Origin: Desulfobacter latus
GTDB lineage: Bacteria; Desulfobacterota; Desulfobacteria; Desulfobacterales; Desulfobacteraceae
Length of the DNA: 45,165 nucleotides
Reading direction: 5' to 3'
NCBI RefSeq assembly: GCF_013389365.1
Contig: NZ_JACADJ010000027.1
Span: 1-45,165, forward strand
In this document: piece by piece, positions 1 to 10,735 of the stretch
Position numbering within the stretch: position 1 is the first letter of the stretch
Layout: each line of letters begins with the position of its first letter
Translations under genes and position numbers: made by a program
The notes under the pieces: generated by a model
What the model saw: only the letters and a program-made list of their open reading frames with translations
Database searches by the model: none
Told to the model about the DNA's origin: nothing

Positions 1-28
1 CACAGTCTTCGGCTTTCTTCATTTCCAT
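1..28 (-). CDS. 5' end of an unknown gene leaving the left edge
   Basis: Read on the minus strand, a GAGGAG ribosome binding site (about 37-42) is followed 8-9 bases later by ATG at 28. The open frame MEMKKAEDC continues out of the window. Only nine residues are visible, so no function can be given. The good ribosome binding site is the main reason to believe it. It diverges from the truncated kinase gene that follows. Confidence 0.4.
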
Positions 29-270
29 TATATTTGCTCCTCAGATAGTATTGTTTCGAGAGTTCATATCATGCTTTTTTCATAAAAAGATAGGCTTTTT
101 TAAAACCGGGAAAATGGGAATGCGCCCTGGCTTTCCATCTGTTTCCCGATACGAAAAATATCGTTGCGGTATGTGATGATAAATCGGCTGTCGGCAAAAA
201 CAATCTGAATGTTTTCCGGAATACCGCAGACCAATTCAAGAATAGAGCTGTTTTTTCAGAAGTTTTAAAT

Positions 271-2319
271 TTGAAAAATACCGATGTCCATGATGTGCTT
301 GGGAAATTCTCGCCGGATACGCTCTTATTCCGCCTTAACAACCTGCTCAACGCAGAAGAACATTTTGTATCCATCCATGAAACCATGGCGATTTTATCCA
401 AAGAGGTGGCCCTGCCGATTTTTACGGCATGGGATTTTGATATGGGCCTTGGGGCGATCGGGGGCGTATTGGTCAGTGCCATGGAACAAGGACGAAAAGC
501 AGCGGCGCTTTCTATCCAGATTCTCGAAGGGACCTCAGCAGATGATATTCCGATTATTATGGAAAGTCCCAATATTCCGTTTATCGATTATCAGCAGATC
601 AGGCGATTCGGCCTTACGCTGAAAGACCTGCCCGAAGGTGTTCATTTAATGAATCGTCCCGACACCTTGTGGGGTAAATACAAACACCTTATTTCTTTTG
701 TTTTATGTTCTTTATTTTCATTAATGATTATCGTTGTTCTGCAGACAGTCCACCTAAAGAAACGATACAAAATTGAGAAAACGCTTAAAGCGAGTAAAGA
801 AGAAATAAAAAGTATTTTCAGAACTGCGCCTGTGGGCATCGGTTTTGTTGTCAACCGGGTACTTAAAAAAGTCAACAACCGCATGTGTGAAATCTGTGGA
901 TATGACGAATCCGAACTGATCGGCCGAAGTGCCCGGATACTCTATCCCGACGATGCCGCTTTTGAATTTGTCGGCCGGAAAAAGTATGACCAAATAACAA
1001 AACACGGCATCGGCAAAGTTGAAACCCGCTGGCAGCGAAAAGACGGGAGTATTGTAGATGTGATCCTCAGTTCTACATTTGTGGATGTGGCGGATCATGC
1101 CAAGGGGGTGACGTTCACCGCCCTGGATATCACAGATCACAAGCAAACAAAAAATGATCTTGAAAGCCAGCAAAAATTTCTGACCGCGGTATTCGACAAT
1201 ATTGAAGAAGGCATTGTTATTTGTGATGAAAACGGCACGCTTGTTCAATTCAATGAAGCTGCACGCAAGCTGCACGGCCTGCCGGAACAGCCTGTTAAAC
1301 CGCAACAGTGGTCTGAATACTACAGCCTGTTCAAGGCGGATGGCATAACTCCGCTTCCTGTAGAAGAAATCCCATTGTATCGTGCCCTTACAGGAGAACA
1401 CGTCCGGGATGCAGAAATTGTGGTGGCTACCGGAGACAGCAGTCTGCGTCATCTTGTCTGCAACGGACAACGGTTAAAAAATAATGCCGGGAAGATCATC
1501 GGTGCTGTTGTGGCCATGCACGACGATACCCAACGCAGGATGGCCGAATTGAAACGGAAAAAACTCCAAACCCAACTGAATCAAGCCCGGAAAATGGAAT
1601 CAATTGGCACTTTGGCCGGTGGCATTGCCCATGAATTTAACAATATTCTGAGTATTATAATTGGAAATAATGAATTGATCATGGAAGACTTGCCGGAAAA
1701 AAGCCTTGCAAGAGAAAATTCAGAAGAGATACGATTGGCAAGTCTTCGCGCAAGGGATATTGTTAGACATCTCCTTACGTTCAGCAGACATGATGCTTCG
1801 AGCAAGAAACCGATCGAAATCGGATCTGTTGTCAGAGAATCGCTGAAATTAATCCGATCCACCACACCGACCAATATAGAAATCAGGGATAAGATATCCC
1901 CTGATTGTCTGCCCATTTATGGTGATGCCACTCAAATCAATCAAATACTGATTAACCTGTGTAATAATGCTGTTGATGCCTTGCAGATATCCGGCGGGAC
2001 AATCGATATTGAACTTTGCAACACAAACTTAGAAGAAAATGAGGCGTTTTTAATTCCAACATCGGCATCAGGCACATATGTAAAGTTAGCGGTGCGTGAC
2101 AATGGTATTGGTATGGATAAAAAGATACTTGAAAAAATATTCGAACCCTATTTCACGACAAAAGGTGTTGGGGAAGGAAGTGGTCTCGGTTTAGCTGTTG
2201 TCCACGGGATTGTAAAAAAACACGGCGGATCAATTGTTTGTGACAGTAAAAAAAACCAAGGATCTGTCTTTACTATTCTGATACCGGCATATGATGAACC
2301 GTCGATAGCCAAAGAGTGA
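271..2319 (+). CDS. PAS sensor histidine kinase, 5'-truncated (missing first part of its periplasmic binding domain)
   Basis: Membrane sensor kinase. Residues 1-130 match the second half of an ABC-transporter-type substrate-binding domain (PF04392-like). A transmembrane helix follows at about 138-160, then two PAS domains (about 170-290 and 300-425), a HisKA domain with the phospho-accepting His in [11 protein letters not shown], and a HATPase domain with N box, DNGIGMD and [11 protein letters not shown]. There is no attached receiver domain. The only available start here is a TTG at 271 without a clear ribosome binding site. The same frame stays open upstream to a stop at 91-93 and that stretch still reads like the binding domain (HLFPDTKNIVAV), but it has no ATG. 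The signal peptide and roughly the first 150 residues of the domain are therefore missing, so this is probably a non-functional or remodelled gene. Confidence 0.75.
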   Translation: MKNTDVHDVLGKFSPDTLLFRLNNLLNAEEHFVSIHETMAILSKEVALPIFTAWDFDMGLGAIGGVLVSAMEQGRKAAALSIQILEGTSADDIPIIMESPNIPFIDYQQIRRFGLTLKDLPEGVHLMNRPDTLWGKYKHLISFVLCSLFSLMIIVVLQTVHLKKRYKIEKTLKASKEEIKSIFRTAPVGIGFVVNRVLKKVNNRMCEICGYDESELIGRSARILYPDDAAFEFVGRKKYDQITKHGIGKVETRWQRKDGSIVDVILSSTFVDVADHAKGVTFTALDITDHKQTKNDLESQQKFLTAVFDNIEEGIVICDENGTLVQFNEAARKLHGLPEQPVKPQQWSEYYSLFKADGITPLPVEEIPLYRALTGEHVRDAEIVVATGDSSLRHLVCNGQRLKNNAGKIIGAVVAMHDDTQRRMAELKRKKLQTQLNQARKMESIGTLAGGIAHEFNNILSIIIGNNELIMEDLPEKSLARENSEEIRLASLRARDIVRHLLTFSRHDASSKKPIEIGSVVRESLKLIRSTTPTNIEIRDKISPDCLPIYGDATQINQILINLCNNAVDALQISGGTIDIELCNTNLEENEAFLIPTSASGTYVKLAVRDNGIGMDKKILEKIFEPYFTTKGVGEGSGLGLAVVHGIVKKHGGSIVCDSKKNQGSVFTILIPAYDEPSIAKE

Positions 2320-2322
2320 CAG

Positions 2323-2342
2323 GTTCCCCCCGCAGGGGGAAC
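2323..2342. terminator. Hairpin between convergent genes
   Basis: Perfect 8-bp arms GTTCCCCC / GGGGGAAC with loop CGCA sit in the 24 bases between the stops of the convergent kinase and MCP genes. There is no clean T-run on either side (GCTATATTTT on the plus side), so a bidirectional terminator is likely but not proven. Confidence 0.5.
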
Positions 2343-2343
2343 G

Positions 2344-4071
2344 CTATATTTTAAACCGGCTGACCACTTCATTCTGTTTCCGGGACAATGCGGCCAGTTC
2401 TTCGGCATTCTGGCTGACCTCACCGCTCTTGGAGGAAATATCGTCCGAAGCCGCCGTGACCTGGGCAATTTCAGCAGCCATATCTGCAACGGCACTGCTG
2501 ATGCTGTTGACACTGTCATTGACCCGGCTGATGCCGTCGGACACTTGGCCCACATTTCCGGCGATCTCCCGGGTGGTTGTTGATTGTTCCGCCACCGCCG
2601 CAGTAATGGTGGATACGATCTGGTTCACGTCGTTGACAATGGAAGAGATGGATTTGATCTTCTCCACGGTGACGCCTGTGGCGCCCTGGATAGTTTCAAC
2701 CCGGGATTTGATTTCATTGGTGGCTGCAGAGGTTTGGCCGGCCAGGGCTTTGATTTCTCCGGCAACCACGGCAAATCCCTTTCCGGCCTCCCCGGCCCGG
2801 GCCGCTTCAATGGTGGCGTTCAGGGACAAAAGGTTCACTTGTTCGGAAATATCGGTAATGGTCTCGACCACCTTGCCGATTTCCCGGGCCGCTGTGCCCA
2901 GTTCTCCAACCTGATCCGAGGCCGTGGTGACATGCGCCACCGCATCCTGGGTGACGGTGTTGGCCCGCTCCGTATTGCTTGAAATCTCTCCGACGGTGGT
3001 TGTCATCTCTTCGGCGGCGGCAGCCACCATATTGATATTGGATGCCGCGTCCTCCATGGCAGTGGCCACGCTATTCATGGCTTCGGATACGGATGAGGAA
3101 CCGGTCGATACGATTTTAGTCTTATTCGAAGTCTGGTCCGCATTCTCCGTCATCCGGCCGGAGAGCTGCATGAGATTTTCCGAAGAGGTGTTCAGCCTGC
3201 CGGCACTCTCGGCAAGATCCTGGATAATTTCATGAATTTTACCGATGAAGGTATTAAACCAGCGCCCCAGCTCACCCACTTCGTCTTTGCTTGTAATTTC
3301 CAGCCGCTTGGTCAGATCGCCTTCGCCTTCTGCAATATCTTTAAGGCCGGCGGTTACCTTTTCCAGGGGGGTGACCGCAATAAATTTCAAGGTGAAAAAT
3401 ATGGTGGCCACCAGCGCCGCCAGAACAATGGCAAAGGCGATAATCTTGATGGCCAAATCTTTATTCACCTTGGCATTGATATCTTTTTTAAAACGTTCGA
3501 CAGATTTCCGGCTCTCTATTCTCTTCTGCGCCAGGGTATCGTTCACCAGCTTATCCGAATAAAAGAGTCGGATAGAACCGATGTATTCCTTTTCCATGAC
3601 AATGTTGCTTGTGAGCGATAATTTTTCATCCAGACCCAAGTCCGACGCCAAGGCCTCGGCTTTCATGATGGACCCATTTTTTTTCCAGATGGCCGAAAAA
3701 GGCTTTTTCCGGGCATCGGTCACCTGAATAGCGATGATGTCCGGGAGGTTGAGAAAGGTTTCCAGGCTGCTGTTAAGAGCTTCCGGCTCGAAATTGTACA
3801 CAAAGGAGGCGGCCAGGCCAGAGCAGATTCCGGCGTTGATCTGATGCCGATGCGCCAGTTCCTTTTTTTCTTTCTCTGCCAGGTTCTGGGAAGTTGTCAT
3901 CTCTTTTTCGACCAGACTGTCAATGATATACCCGATCATCTTGGTTTCCATGGACAAAATGATCACGGCAATGATCATCAGAAGCGCCAGGACAACCATT
4001 CCGCTTACAAGGGATGTTTTTACAGCAATACTTATATCCTTCAGACCAAAGGATGATTTGGAATCGGTCAT
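2344..4071 (-). CDS. Methyl-accepting chemotaxis protein
   Basis: Membrane chemoreceptor of 575 residues. TM1 is at about 17-40. A periplasmic sensor region of about 165 residues follows, then TM2 at about 206-230, a HAMP domain (ending near [19 protein letters not shown]) and a long cytoplasmic signalling coiled coil. The conserved hairpin tip is visible ([20 protein letters not shown]). The C-terminus VVSRFKI has no CheR-docking pentapeptide. The start ATG has AAGGAACCCT upstream. It lies 43 bases downstream of a periplasmic family-3 binding protein on the same strand, so the pair may be co-transcribed and the binding protein might feed ligand to the receptor (inference). The ligand is unknown. 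Confidence 0.93.
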   Translation of the reverse strand: MTDSKSSFGLKDISIAVKTSLVSGMVVLALLMIIAVIILSMETKMIGYIIDSLVEKEMTTSQNLAEKEKKELAHRHQINAGICSGLAASFVYNFEPEALNSSLETFLNLPDIIAIQVTDARKKPFSAIWKKNGSIMKAEALASDLGLDEKLSLTSNIVMEKEYIGSIRLFYSDKLVNDTLAQKRIESRKSVERFKKDINAKVNKDLAIKIIAFAIVLAALVATIFFTLKFIAVTPLEKVTAGLKDIAEGEGDLTKRLEITSKDEVGELGRWFNTFIGKIHEIIQDLAESAGRLNTSSENLMQLSGRMTENADQTSNKTKIVSTGSSSVSEAMNSVATAMEDAASNINMVAAAAEEMTTTVGEISSNTERANTVTQDAVAHVTTASDQVGELGTAAREIGKVVETITDISEQVNLLSLNATIEAARAGEAGKGFAVVAGEIKALAGQTSAATNEIKSRVETIQGATGVTVEKIKSISSIVNDVNQIVSTITAAVAEQSTTTREIAGNVGQVSDGISRVNDSVNSISSAVADMAAEIAQVTAASDDISSKSGEVSQNAEELAALSRKQNEVVSRFKI

Positions 4072-4114
4072 AGGGTTCCTTATGGATCGCCGGTATCAAT
4101 CAAATTTAGGTGTT

Positions 4115-4846
4115 TTAGAATCCGTATTTAATGAGAATTTTATCTATGGTGCCATCGGCCTTCATCTGTTTGAGCCCCGCGTTGAATGCTTCTACCTTGG
4201 CATCTGCATTGGCCACCTTGTTTGAGATGCAGACAAACAGATCCTTTTCCTCCAGGAATTTTGCCATAAACTCAATTTGTCCGGCTTTATCGGGCATATG
4301 TTTTTTGATCAGGTTCAAGCCGACAAATTTATCCGCGACAACGAGATCAAGCCTTTCGGCAGCCAGTTTTTTAAAATTTGTCAGATCATCTTTGACCGCA
4401 TCTTTGTTCAGGTAATCGGCCTCGTCAAATTCTTTGGTGTTCACGTATCCTTTTACCGTTCCGATTTTTAATCCCTTGAGGTCTTCAAGCCGGTTAAAGG
4501 AGATATCCTTATGCTTTAATTTGAAGAATCCGATGGGGCCTCCGGGAAAGGGATCCGAAAATAAGGCATATGCCTTTATCGATTCTGAGAAGTACTCGGG
4601 AAAATAGCCGTCCACCTGTCCGCTCTTTGCAAGCCCCACGACCCGGCTCCATCGATCAAACTGGAAATCGGCCTCAAGTCCGCCCCGCCGGAAGGCCTCT
4701 TTGACGAGAACCGCCACATAGCCGTTGTCTTTGATCTCCTTGCCGATATATGGTTCCCAATCTAGCGTAGACAGGGTAATTTTCTCTGCTGCATTTACCG
4801 TTACTGAACAAAGAATCAGTGCCAAAATAACCATGTATTTTTTCAT
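4115..4846 (-). CDS. Periplasmic solute-binding protein, family 3
   Basis: Secreted amino-acid-type binding protein (SBP_bac_3), 243 residues. A signal peptide covers residues 1-19 (hydrophobic VILALILCSVTV, cleavage after NAA). The mature part starts with the family-typical TLDWEPYIG and contains the core seen in these proteins (GYVAVLVKEAFRRGG, LKGLKIGTVKGY, then an ADGTIDKILIKYG end). No permease or ATPase gene is adjacent. It is followed by an MCP gene, so a role as a stand-alone sensory binding protein is possible. The start has AAAGG upstream. The ligand cannot be read from sequence. Confidence 0.9.
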   Translation of the reverse strand: MKKYMVILALILCSVTVNAAEKITLSTLDWEPYIGKEIKDNGYVAVLVKEAFRRGGLEADFQFDRWSRVVGLAKSGQVDGYFPEYFSESIKAYALFSDPFPGGPIGFFKLKHKDISFNRLEDLKGLKIGTVKGYVNTKEFDEADYLNKDAVKDDLTNFKKLAAERLDLVVADKFVGLNLIKKHMPDKAGQIEFMAKFLEEKDLFVCISNKVANADAKVEAFNAGLKQMKADGTIDKILIKYGF

Positions 4847-5075
4847 ATGCTTACCTTTTTCTAAAAATGTGGAAAACGATACTCAAACTTCAAAAATAGT
4901 ATTTTTATATTGGTTTTATTTAGGATTACAAATTATTTTTTTATTAGGAAGGATTCCTTGACTTTGATTTAGAAAAATGTTTTCTTTTTTTAAAAAGAAA
5001 AATCCTTATGACATTCAACTACTTGATCGTAACACAACTTTTGGTGAAAGGGATTAGATTATTAGATTAGGATTT

Positions 5076-6911
5076 ATGATGAAAAAAATTCGATCGCTTT
5101 TAAAAAATCTATCCATTCATTATCGGCTGTTATGGTCATATTCACTCACCTTTTTGTTTATTTTGAGTTTGGCTGGACTTGTGATTTATTCAGTGGCACG
5201 GACGACCATTGAAAAAAATATTGAAAATGAATTAAAAAATTCCACTCAAACGATTCTGAACATGGTGAAGACGGCTATCAATGCTTCTATCCGGAATCAC
5301 TTAAGAGCTATTGCGGAAAATAATAAAGACATCATCACCGATCTATATAACAAAGCCAATAATGGTTTAATCTCCTCCCAAGAAGCAAAAAAAAGGGCAA
5401 AACAAATCCTTTTATCACAATCCATAGGTAAAGGTGGCTATATATACTGCATAAACCGCGAAGGAATCATACAGGTTCATCCAAAAGAGGAGCTTGTCGG
5501 CACAGATCTATCAAAAAACAACTTTATTAAAATTCAAAAAATTAAAAAAGTGGGATACCTTGAATATGACTGGGCCAATCCTGGAGAAAAAATCAAACGC
5601 GCCAAGGCCCTTTACATGACTTATTTTACACCATGGGACTGGATAATCTCAGTTTCCTCATATAGAGACGAATTCCAAGAAATATTAAGTACTGAGGATT
5701 TCAAGCAAAATATTCTTTCTATCACATTTGGGAAAACAGGATATTCTTATATTATGGATAGCAATGGGCTACTTGTTATTCATCCCGAGCTCACTGGGAC
5801 GAATATTTATAGTTCAAAAGATGTGAATCGACGCATGTTTATCAAAAAAATTTGTGAACAGAAAAATGGAAAAATAGTATATCCATGGAAGAATCCGGGG
5901 GAATTAAAAGCCCGTGAAAAGCTCGTTGTTTTTAATTATGTTCCAGAACTGGATTGGATCGTTGCATCATCCAGCTATTTGGAAGAATTTTATTATCCAT
6001 TGACCACAATAGCCTATTCAATTGGGGTGACTCTTTTTATCATGGTGATTTTAATGATTCCCATTACCTGGTTGATAAGCTCTATGCTTGCAAAACCTTT
6101 ACAGGTGATGATTTCTTTATTTGAGACAGGCGCTCAATCAGGTTTTGTAAGGCCATTAGATGTCAAATGGGGAGGAGAAATGGGTGAAGTTGTTAAAAAT
6201 TACAACCGATTTGTTGGCACTTTAGAAACGACAAGACAACAATTGGAAAAATCCCGTGATGAGCTTGAACACCGTGTAGCGGAGCGAACCGCACAATTGA
6301 CTGAAGCTCTGGGTGAATTAGAAGCTTTATTTAACAATAGCCAGATTGGTATTATGGTACTCAAGGGGGGACGCTTCCTCCACAAAGCAAATCAGAGATT
6401 AGCTGATATTTTTGGTTATAATACACCTGCACAAATGCAGGGCTTCTCAATGATGGACCTCCATTTGAGCGAAGAGCGTTTCCAGGAATTTGGAAATAAT
6501 TATTTTGACAAGTTAATAAGCAAAAAGATGCTTCAAATAGAATATCAACTTAAACGAAAAGACGGGACTTCTGTTTGGTGTATGATCTCAGGAAAAGCTT
6601 TGGATTCTAAAATTCCTGCGGATTTAAATGAAGGTGTCGTCTGGATAATTGATGACATCAGCAGCAAAAAGCACAATGAGATTGAACGGGAGCGTTTGCT
6701 ATTTGACCTGCAAAAGGCGTTAAGCGAAGTTAAGCAATTAAGCGGGCTGCTCCCTATCTGTTCATATTGTAAAAAAATTCGTGACGACAAGGGTTACTGG
6801 ACTCAGATTGAATCCTATATTCATGAACACTCTGAGGCTGAGTTCAGTCATGGTATATGTCAAGATTGTGCAAAAAAGTATCACCCGGATATGGATATTT
6901 ATGAGGATTAG
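5076..6911 (+). CDS. Cache-PAS membrane sensor with cysteine-rich tail and no enzymatic output domain
   Basis: 611-residue membrane sensor. TM1 (about 20-42) and TM2 (about 312-335) bracket a double-cache periplasmic domain; two repeats of GKxGYxYxxxxxGxxxxHPxxxG are visible near 117-145 and 217-250. A linker/coiled coil (DELEHRVAERTAQLTEA) and one PAS domain (about 418-535) follow. The last 55 residues carry the motif CSYCKKIRDDKGYW...FSHGICQDC, with four cysteines arranged like a small metal-binding knuckle, a tail often found at the ends of deltaproteobacterial sensor proteins. There is no HisKA, HATPase, GGDEF or MCP domain. The output is unknown; it may act through a partner. The ATG at 5076 is preceded by AGGA. 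It is convergent with the glk operon. Confidence 0.85.
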   Translation: MMKKIRSLLKNLSIHYRLLWSYSLTFLFILSLAGLVIYSVARTTIEKNIENELKNSTQTILNMVKTAINASIRNHLRAIAENNKDIITDLYNKANNGLISSQEAKKRAKQILLSQSIGKGGYIYCINREGIIQVHPKEELVGTDLSKNNFIKIQKIKKVGYLEYDWANPGEKIKRAKALYMTYFTPWDWIISVSSYRDEFQEILSTEDFKQNILSITFGKTGYSYIMDSNGLLVIHPELTGTNIYSSKDVNRRMFIKKICEQKNGKIVYPWKNPGELKAREKLVVFNYVPELDWIVASSSYLEEFYYPLTTIAYSIGVTLFIMVILMIPITWLISSMLAKPLQVMISLFETGAQSGFVRPLDVKWGGEMGEVVKNYNRFVGTLETTRQQLEKSRDELEHRVAERTAQLTEALGELEALFNNSQIGIMVLKGGRFLHKANQRLADIFGYNTPAQMQGFSMMDLHLSEERFQEFGNNYFDKLISKKMLQIEYQLKRKDGTSVWCMISGKALDSKIPADLNEGVVWIIDDISSKKHNEIERERLLFDLQKALSEVKQLSGLLPICSYCKKIRDDKGYWTQIESYIHEHSEAEFSHGICQDCAKKYHPDMDIYED

Positions 6912-6970
6912 CAAAATCGAAACTCGCCTTTAATTTGTCCTGTTTTTCTGTTTTCATCGCGGGTTCCTTT

Positions 6971-7990
6971 TCAAGTTGCCAGTTCGTATGCGCGTTGCGC
7001 AGCCCCCATCAAGGCCGCCCTGTCTTCACGGATGACCTGGACCGGAATGGCTGTCATAAAGTCGTGAAAACGGCCCTTCGCGATAAATCCTTCCATGAAG
7101 GCGGCCTTTTTCAGTGCCGGTAAAATTTTAGGCGGGATGCCGCCCCCTAAGTAAACGCCGCCCGTGGCCATGCCGGTGAGCGCCAGATTGCCCGCCACCG
7201 CGCCGAAGATGCGGCAAAACCGCTGCAGGGCATCCGAACAGAGTGAATCGTCCCCGTCCATGGCGTGGCGGGTGATGACCGCGGCCGGATCCTCGGTCGC
7301 CATGGCCCGCCGGACCGCCGGCGAAGGCGCTTGGCCGGCGCTGGAACACAGCCAATCAAAGATGTTAACGAGTCCCTGGCCCGAGAGCACGCGCTCGACG
7401 CTCACATGGCCGAAGCGTTGGTGCAGGAACCGCCACAACTCAAGCTCCGCTGTATTGTTGGGGGCGAAGTCGGCGTGGCCGCCCTCCGATGCCACGGGCC
7501 GGTATCCCTTTAGCTCCGGGAGCAGGAGGGCCTGCCCCAGACCGGTTCCCGGGGCAACCAGCGCCATGTTTCCACCATTTTGCGGCTGACCGGGATTCAA
7601 AGTAGTCAGGACATTGGATGCCAGCCGCGGCGCGGCGATGGCCGTTGTGGCCAGATCATTGAGAATCTCTACCTGCCGCCAGCCAAATATACGGCGCAGA
7701 CGATCCTCGGAAACCGACCAGTTCAGATTGGTGGGACGGCAGGCACCGCCCACCACCGGGCAGGCGATGCCGAAGCAGGCGGCCACGATGGTCGTTTCAC
7801 GGCGAGCGAGGATATCGCGGATCATCTCCTCCAGACCGGCCACATCCCGGCTGGGGTACGTAACCACCTCCAGTGTCCTGGGTCCGCCGGCGTCGATGGC
7901 ATAAAGGCCCAAGTGGGTCTTGGTACCGCCGATATCCCCGGCCAGGACGACTTTTTCTCCCTTTAAAAAATGCCCGTGTTCATTCTTCAT
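6971..7990 (-). CDS. glk: Glucokinase
   Basis: ATP-dependent glucokinase (glucose to glucose-6-phosphate), 339 residues, usual length. The phosphate-binding motif LAGDIGGTKTHLGLY lies at about 15-29. The glucose site/catalytic base region reads EILNDLATTAIA, APGTGLGQA is the second phosphate loop, and SEGGHADFAP is the typical Glk motif. Its ribosome binding site AAGGAG lies inside the end of the upstream glucosidase gene and the ATG follows that stop by one base, so the two are translationally coupled. It is the last gene of the sugar operon and would phosphorylate glucose freed by the glucosidase for the Zwf step. Confidence 0.93.
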   Translation of the reverse strand: MKNEHGHFLKGEKVVLAGDIGGTKTHLGLYAIDAGGPRTLEVVTYPSRDVAGLEEMIRDILARRETTIVAACFGIACPVVGGACRPTNLNWSVSEDRLRRIFGWRQVEILNDLATTAIAAPRLASNVLTTLNPGQPQNGGNMALVAPGTGLGQALLLPELKGYRPVASEGGHADFAPNNTAELELWRFLHQRFGHVSVERVLSGQGLVNIFDWLCSSAGQAPSPAVRRAMATEDPAAVITRHAMDGDDSLCSDALQRFCRIFGAVAGNLALTGMATGGVYLGGGIPPKILPALKKAAFMEGFIAKGRFHDFMTAIPVQVIREDRAALMGAAQRAYELAT

Positions 7991-7991
7991 G

Positions 7992-10679
7992 CTACCGCTC
8001 CTTATTTTCCCATCCGCCGGATTGCTGGATCAGTTTGGCCACAAGTCCGGTCCAGCCGGTCTGATGGGAAGCGCCCAGTCCAGCCCCGTTGTCACCGTGG
8101 AAGTACTCATAAAACAACATGTGATCGCACCAGTGGGGATTATTCTGAAACATCCGCTGACCGCCGTAGATGGGGCGTCCGCCGTCGCCATTCGGCAAAA
8201 ACAGGCGAATCAGGCGCCGGGACAGCTCAGTGGCCACCTCACCAAGGGTCATCATGTTTCCGGATCCGGTGGGGCATTCCACTTTCAGCGTATCTCCATA
8301 GTAATGATCGTATTTCTGCAAGGATTCGATCAGCAGGTAGTTGATTGGAAACCAGACCGGACCGCGCCAATTGGAATTGCCCCCGAACAAGCCGCTTTCA
8401 GACTCGGCCGGCTGGTAGGAGATGGTGTGGGTCCGGCCATTCACATGAAAATGGTAGGGCCTTGCTTGGTGAAATTTCGATATCGAGCGGATACCGAACG
8501 GGGATAAAAATTCGTTTTCATCCAGCATCGGCTTCAGGGTCCGGATCAGCCGTTCGCGGTTGACCACCGACAGAAGCCGGCGGGCATGTTCGCCTTGGGC
8601 TTTGACGCAGGCCACATCACCGCTGTCCCGCAAATAGAGGCGGTTTTCAAAGAACCAGTTCAGGCGCCTTTTGAAGTCCGGCATGCGATTGACCAGATCG
8701 GGCTCCAGGGTTTCCACGACCAGCAGCGGCATCAGGCCGACCAGGGATCGAACTTTCAATCTGGCATAGCCCCCACCCGGCAGGTGCAGAACGTCGTAGA
8801 AGAATCCGTCCGACTCATCCCACAGGCTTTTGCCGCCATGGCATTCGTCCGTCATGGCACGGGCGATGCGCAGAAAATGCTCGAAGAATTTGCTGGCCGT
8901 GTCCTGATAAACCGGGTTATCCCTGGCCAGCTCCAGGGCGATTTTCAACATGACCAGGCAGTAAAAGCCCATCCAGGACGTCCCGTCGGACTGATCAATG
9001 TGGCCTCCGGTGGGCAGCGGCGCACTGCGGTCGAATACGCTGATGTTGTCCAGCCCCAGAAAACCGCCCTGGAACACGTTGTTGCCATCCATATCCTTCC
9101 TGTTGACCCAGCAGGTAAAGTTGAGCAGCAGCTTGTGGAATATGCCCTCCAGGAAGCTCCGGTCGGCGGCGCCCTGCTGCTTGGCGTCGATTTTGTAGAC
9201 CCGCCAGGCCGCCCAGGCATGCACCGGGGGATTGACGTCGCCAAACTGCCATTCATAGGCCGGGAGCGCACCATTGGGGTGCATATACCACTCCCGGGCC
9301 ATCAAGTCGAGTTGGCGTTTGGCGAAATCGGCATCCACAAGGGCCAGCGGAATACAGTGAAACGCCAAGTCCCAGGCCGCAAACCACGGGTACTCCCACT
9401 TGTCCGGCATGGAGATGATGTCGAAGTTGTTGAGGTGCGCCCATTTCCTGTTGCGCCCATGGCGGCGGGAAGCCGGGGGCGCCGGCCGGCCGGGGTCGCC
9501 CTGAAGCCACTGCTCGACATTGTAATAGTAAAACTGCTTGGTCCACAGCAGGCCGGCCAGGGCCTGCCGCTGCACATCTCTTTCGTTTGCACTCAGGTCC
9601 GGATTCTGGATCGAGTCGTAAAATTCATCGGCTTCGGTCTGACGTGCGGCCAGGATCGCATCGAATTCGGCAAAGGGTTTCTCATGCCCGGTGCGGGCTA
9701 GCCGCAGACGAAATGTCCGCAATTGACCCGGATCGATATCAACGTCAAACAGCGCTGCAACCTTGGTGCCTTCTTTAGCCGGGTTAACGGCATCTGTTTC
9801 GCCGTCCACCAGATAGCGGTGAAAGGCGTCTTTGACAAAAGGGTGGGCGTTGGGGGTATTGCCGAATCGTGCGGCGTTCGTTTCATTGTCCGTGAAAAGC
9901 AGGTCATCGGCGTTTTCAATGTACCAGAAGTAACCGCCGGCGGCCGGGTGTTGAATCTTCACTGCCGAAAGAACGTCGGGCGCCTTGATCTGTTTCAAGT
10001 GCGGGCGGCCGGCAACATCGTTCATCGGGCCGGTTTCATAGCCCCAGGACCAGGTGTTGCGAAACCAGAGGCAGGGCAGTGCCGCGCATCCGGCGGTATC
10101 CGGCCCACGGTTAATCAAGGTTATTCCGGCCAGAATATCATCAGGGCCGGCTTTGGCGTACTCGATCACCACATCGAAATAGCGGTCGCCATCGAATACA
10201 CCGGTATCCAGAAGCTCATATTCGAAGTCCTTAAATCCCCGCCGCCGGTTCTCGGAAACCAGATCGGCATACGGGTATCCGGCCTGGGGATATTTATAGA
10301 GCATCTTCATGTAGCTGTGCGTGGGGGTGCTGTCGAGGTAAAAGTAATATTCCTTGACATCCTCGCCGTGATTGCCCTCGGCGCCGTTCAGCCCGAACAT
10401 GCGCTCCTTGAGGATCGGATCCCTGCCGTTCCAGAGGGACAGGGCCAAACAGATATATTGATGGCGGTCCGAAATTCCGGCAATGCCGTCTTCCCCCCAG
10501 CGGTAAGCCCGGCTGCGGGCGTGATCGTGGGGAAAATAGTCCCAGGCACTGCCATCGGCGCTGTAGTCCTCGCGGACGGTGCCCCAGGATCTTTCGCTGA
10601 GATAGGGACCCCATTTTTTCCAGTTGGCCCGGCGCTTTCGGTACGCTTCAAGGCGTTGATGCTCTGCAGTGATTTCCAT
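7992..10679 (-). CDS. Glucosidase, GH63-type
   Basis: 895-residue cytoplasmic-looking protein (no signal peptide) resembling the bacterial 'glucosidase' family with a GH63-type (alpha/alpha)6 catalytic region. Family features include the N-terminal [37 protein letters not shown], the [15 protein letters not shown] helix, [18 protein letters not shown] and the [14 protein letters not shown] end. Such enzymes release glucose from alpha-glucosides or from compatible solutes such as glucosylglycerate or mannosylglycerate; the substrate here is not decidable. The start has CAGGAG seven bases upstream. It sits between gnd and glk, so the released glucose could enter the pentose phosphate genes of the same operon (inference). 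Confidence 0.88.
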   Translation of the reverse strand: MEITAEHQRLEAYRKRRANWKKWGPYLSERSWGTVREDYSADGSAWDYFPHDHARSRAYRWGEDGIAGISDRHQYICLALSLWNGRDPILKERMFGLNGAEGNHGEDVKEYYFYLDSTPTHSYMKMLYKYPQAGYPYADLVSENRRRGFKDFEYELLDTGVFDGDRYFDVVIEYAKAGPDDILAGITLINRGPDTAGCAALPCLWFRNTWSWGYETGPMNDVAGRPHLKQIKAPDVLSAVKIQHPAAGGYFWYIENADDLLFTDNETNAARFGNTPNAHPFVKDAFHRYLVDGETDAVNPAKEGTKVAALFDVDIDPGQLRTFRLRLARTGHEKPFAEFDAILAARQTEADEFYDSIQNPDLSANERDVQRQALAGLLWTKQFYYYNVEQWLQGDPGRPAPPASRRHGRNRKWAHLNNFDIISMPDKWEYPWFAAWDLAFHCIPLALVDADFAKRQLDLMAREWYMHPNGALPAYEWQFGDVNPPVHAWAAWRVYKIDAKQQGAADRSFLEGIFHKLLLNFTCWVNRKDMDGNNVFQGGFLGLDNISVFDRSAPLPTGGHIDQSDGTSWMGFYCLVMLKIALELARDNPVYQDTASKFFEHFLRIARAMTDECHGGKSLWDESDGFFYDVLHLPGGGYARLKVRSLVGLMPLLVVETLEPDLVNRMPDFKRRLNWFFENRLYLRDSGDVACVKAQGEHARRLLSVVNRERLIRTLKPMLDENEFLSPFGIRSISKFHQARPYHFHVNGRTHTISYQPAESESGLFGGNSNWRGPVWFPINYLLIESLQKYDHYYGDTLKVECPTGSGNMMTLGEVATELSRRLIRLFLPNGDGGRPIYGGQRMFQNNPHWCDHMLFYEYFHGDNGAGLGASHQTGWTGLVAKLIQQSGGWENKER

Positions 10680-10735
10680 TTTGAGGCTCCTGAAAAATGA
10701 TTATTTTGTCACTGAAACATAGTCTCCTTCTTCCC

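Noticed and set aside
754-1470. Open frame of 238 codons on the minus strand inside the first kinase
   Set aside because: The opposite strand encodes PAS domains; no independent ribosome binding site or family match is visible.
8586-9701. Long open frame of 371 codons on the plus strand inside the glucosidase gene
   Set aside because: It is the antisense of a GC-rich real gene with clear family motifs; its translation has no recognisable protein character.
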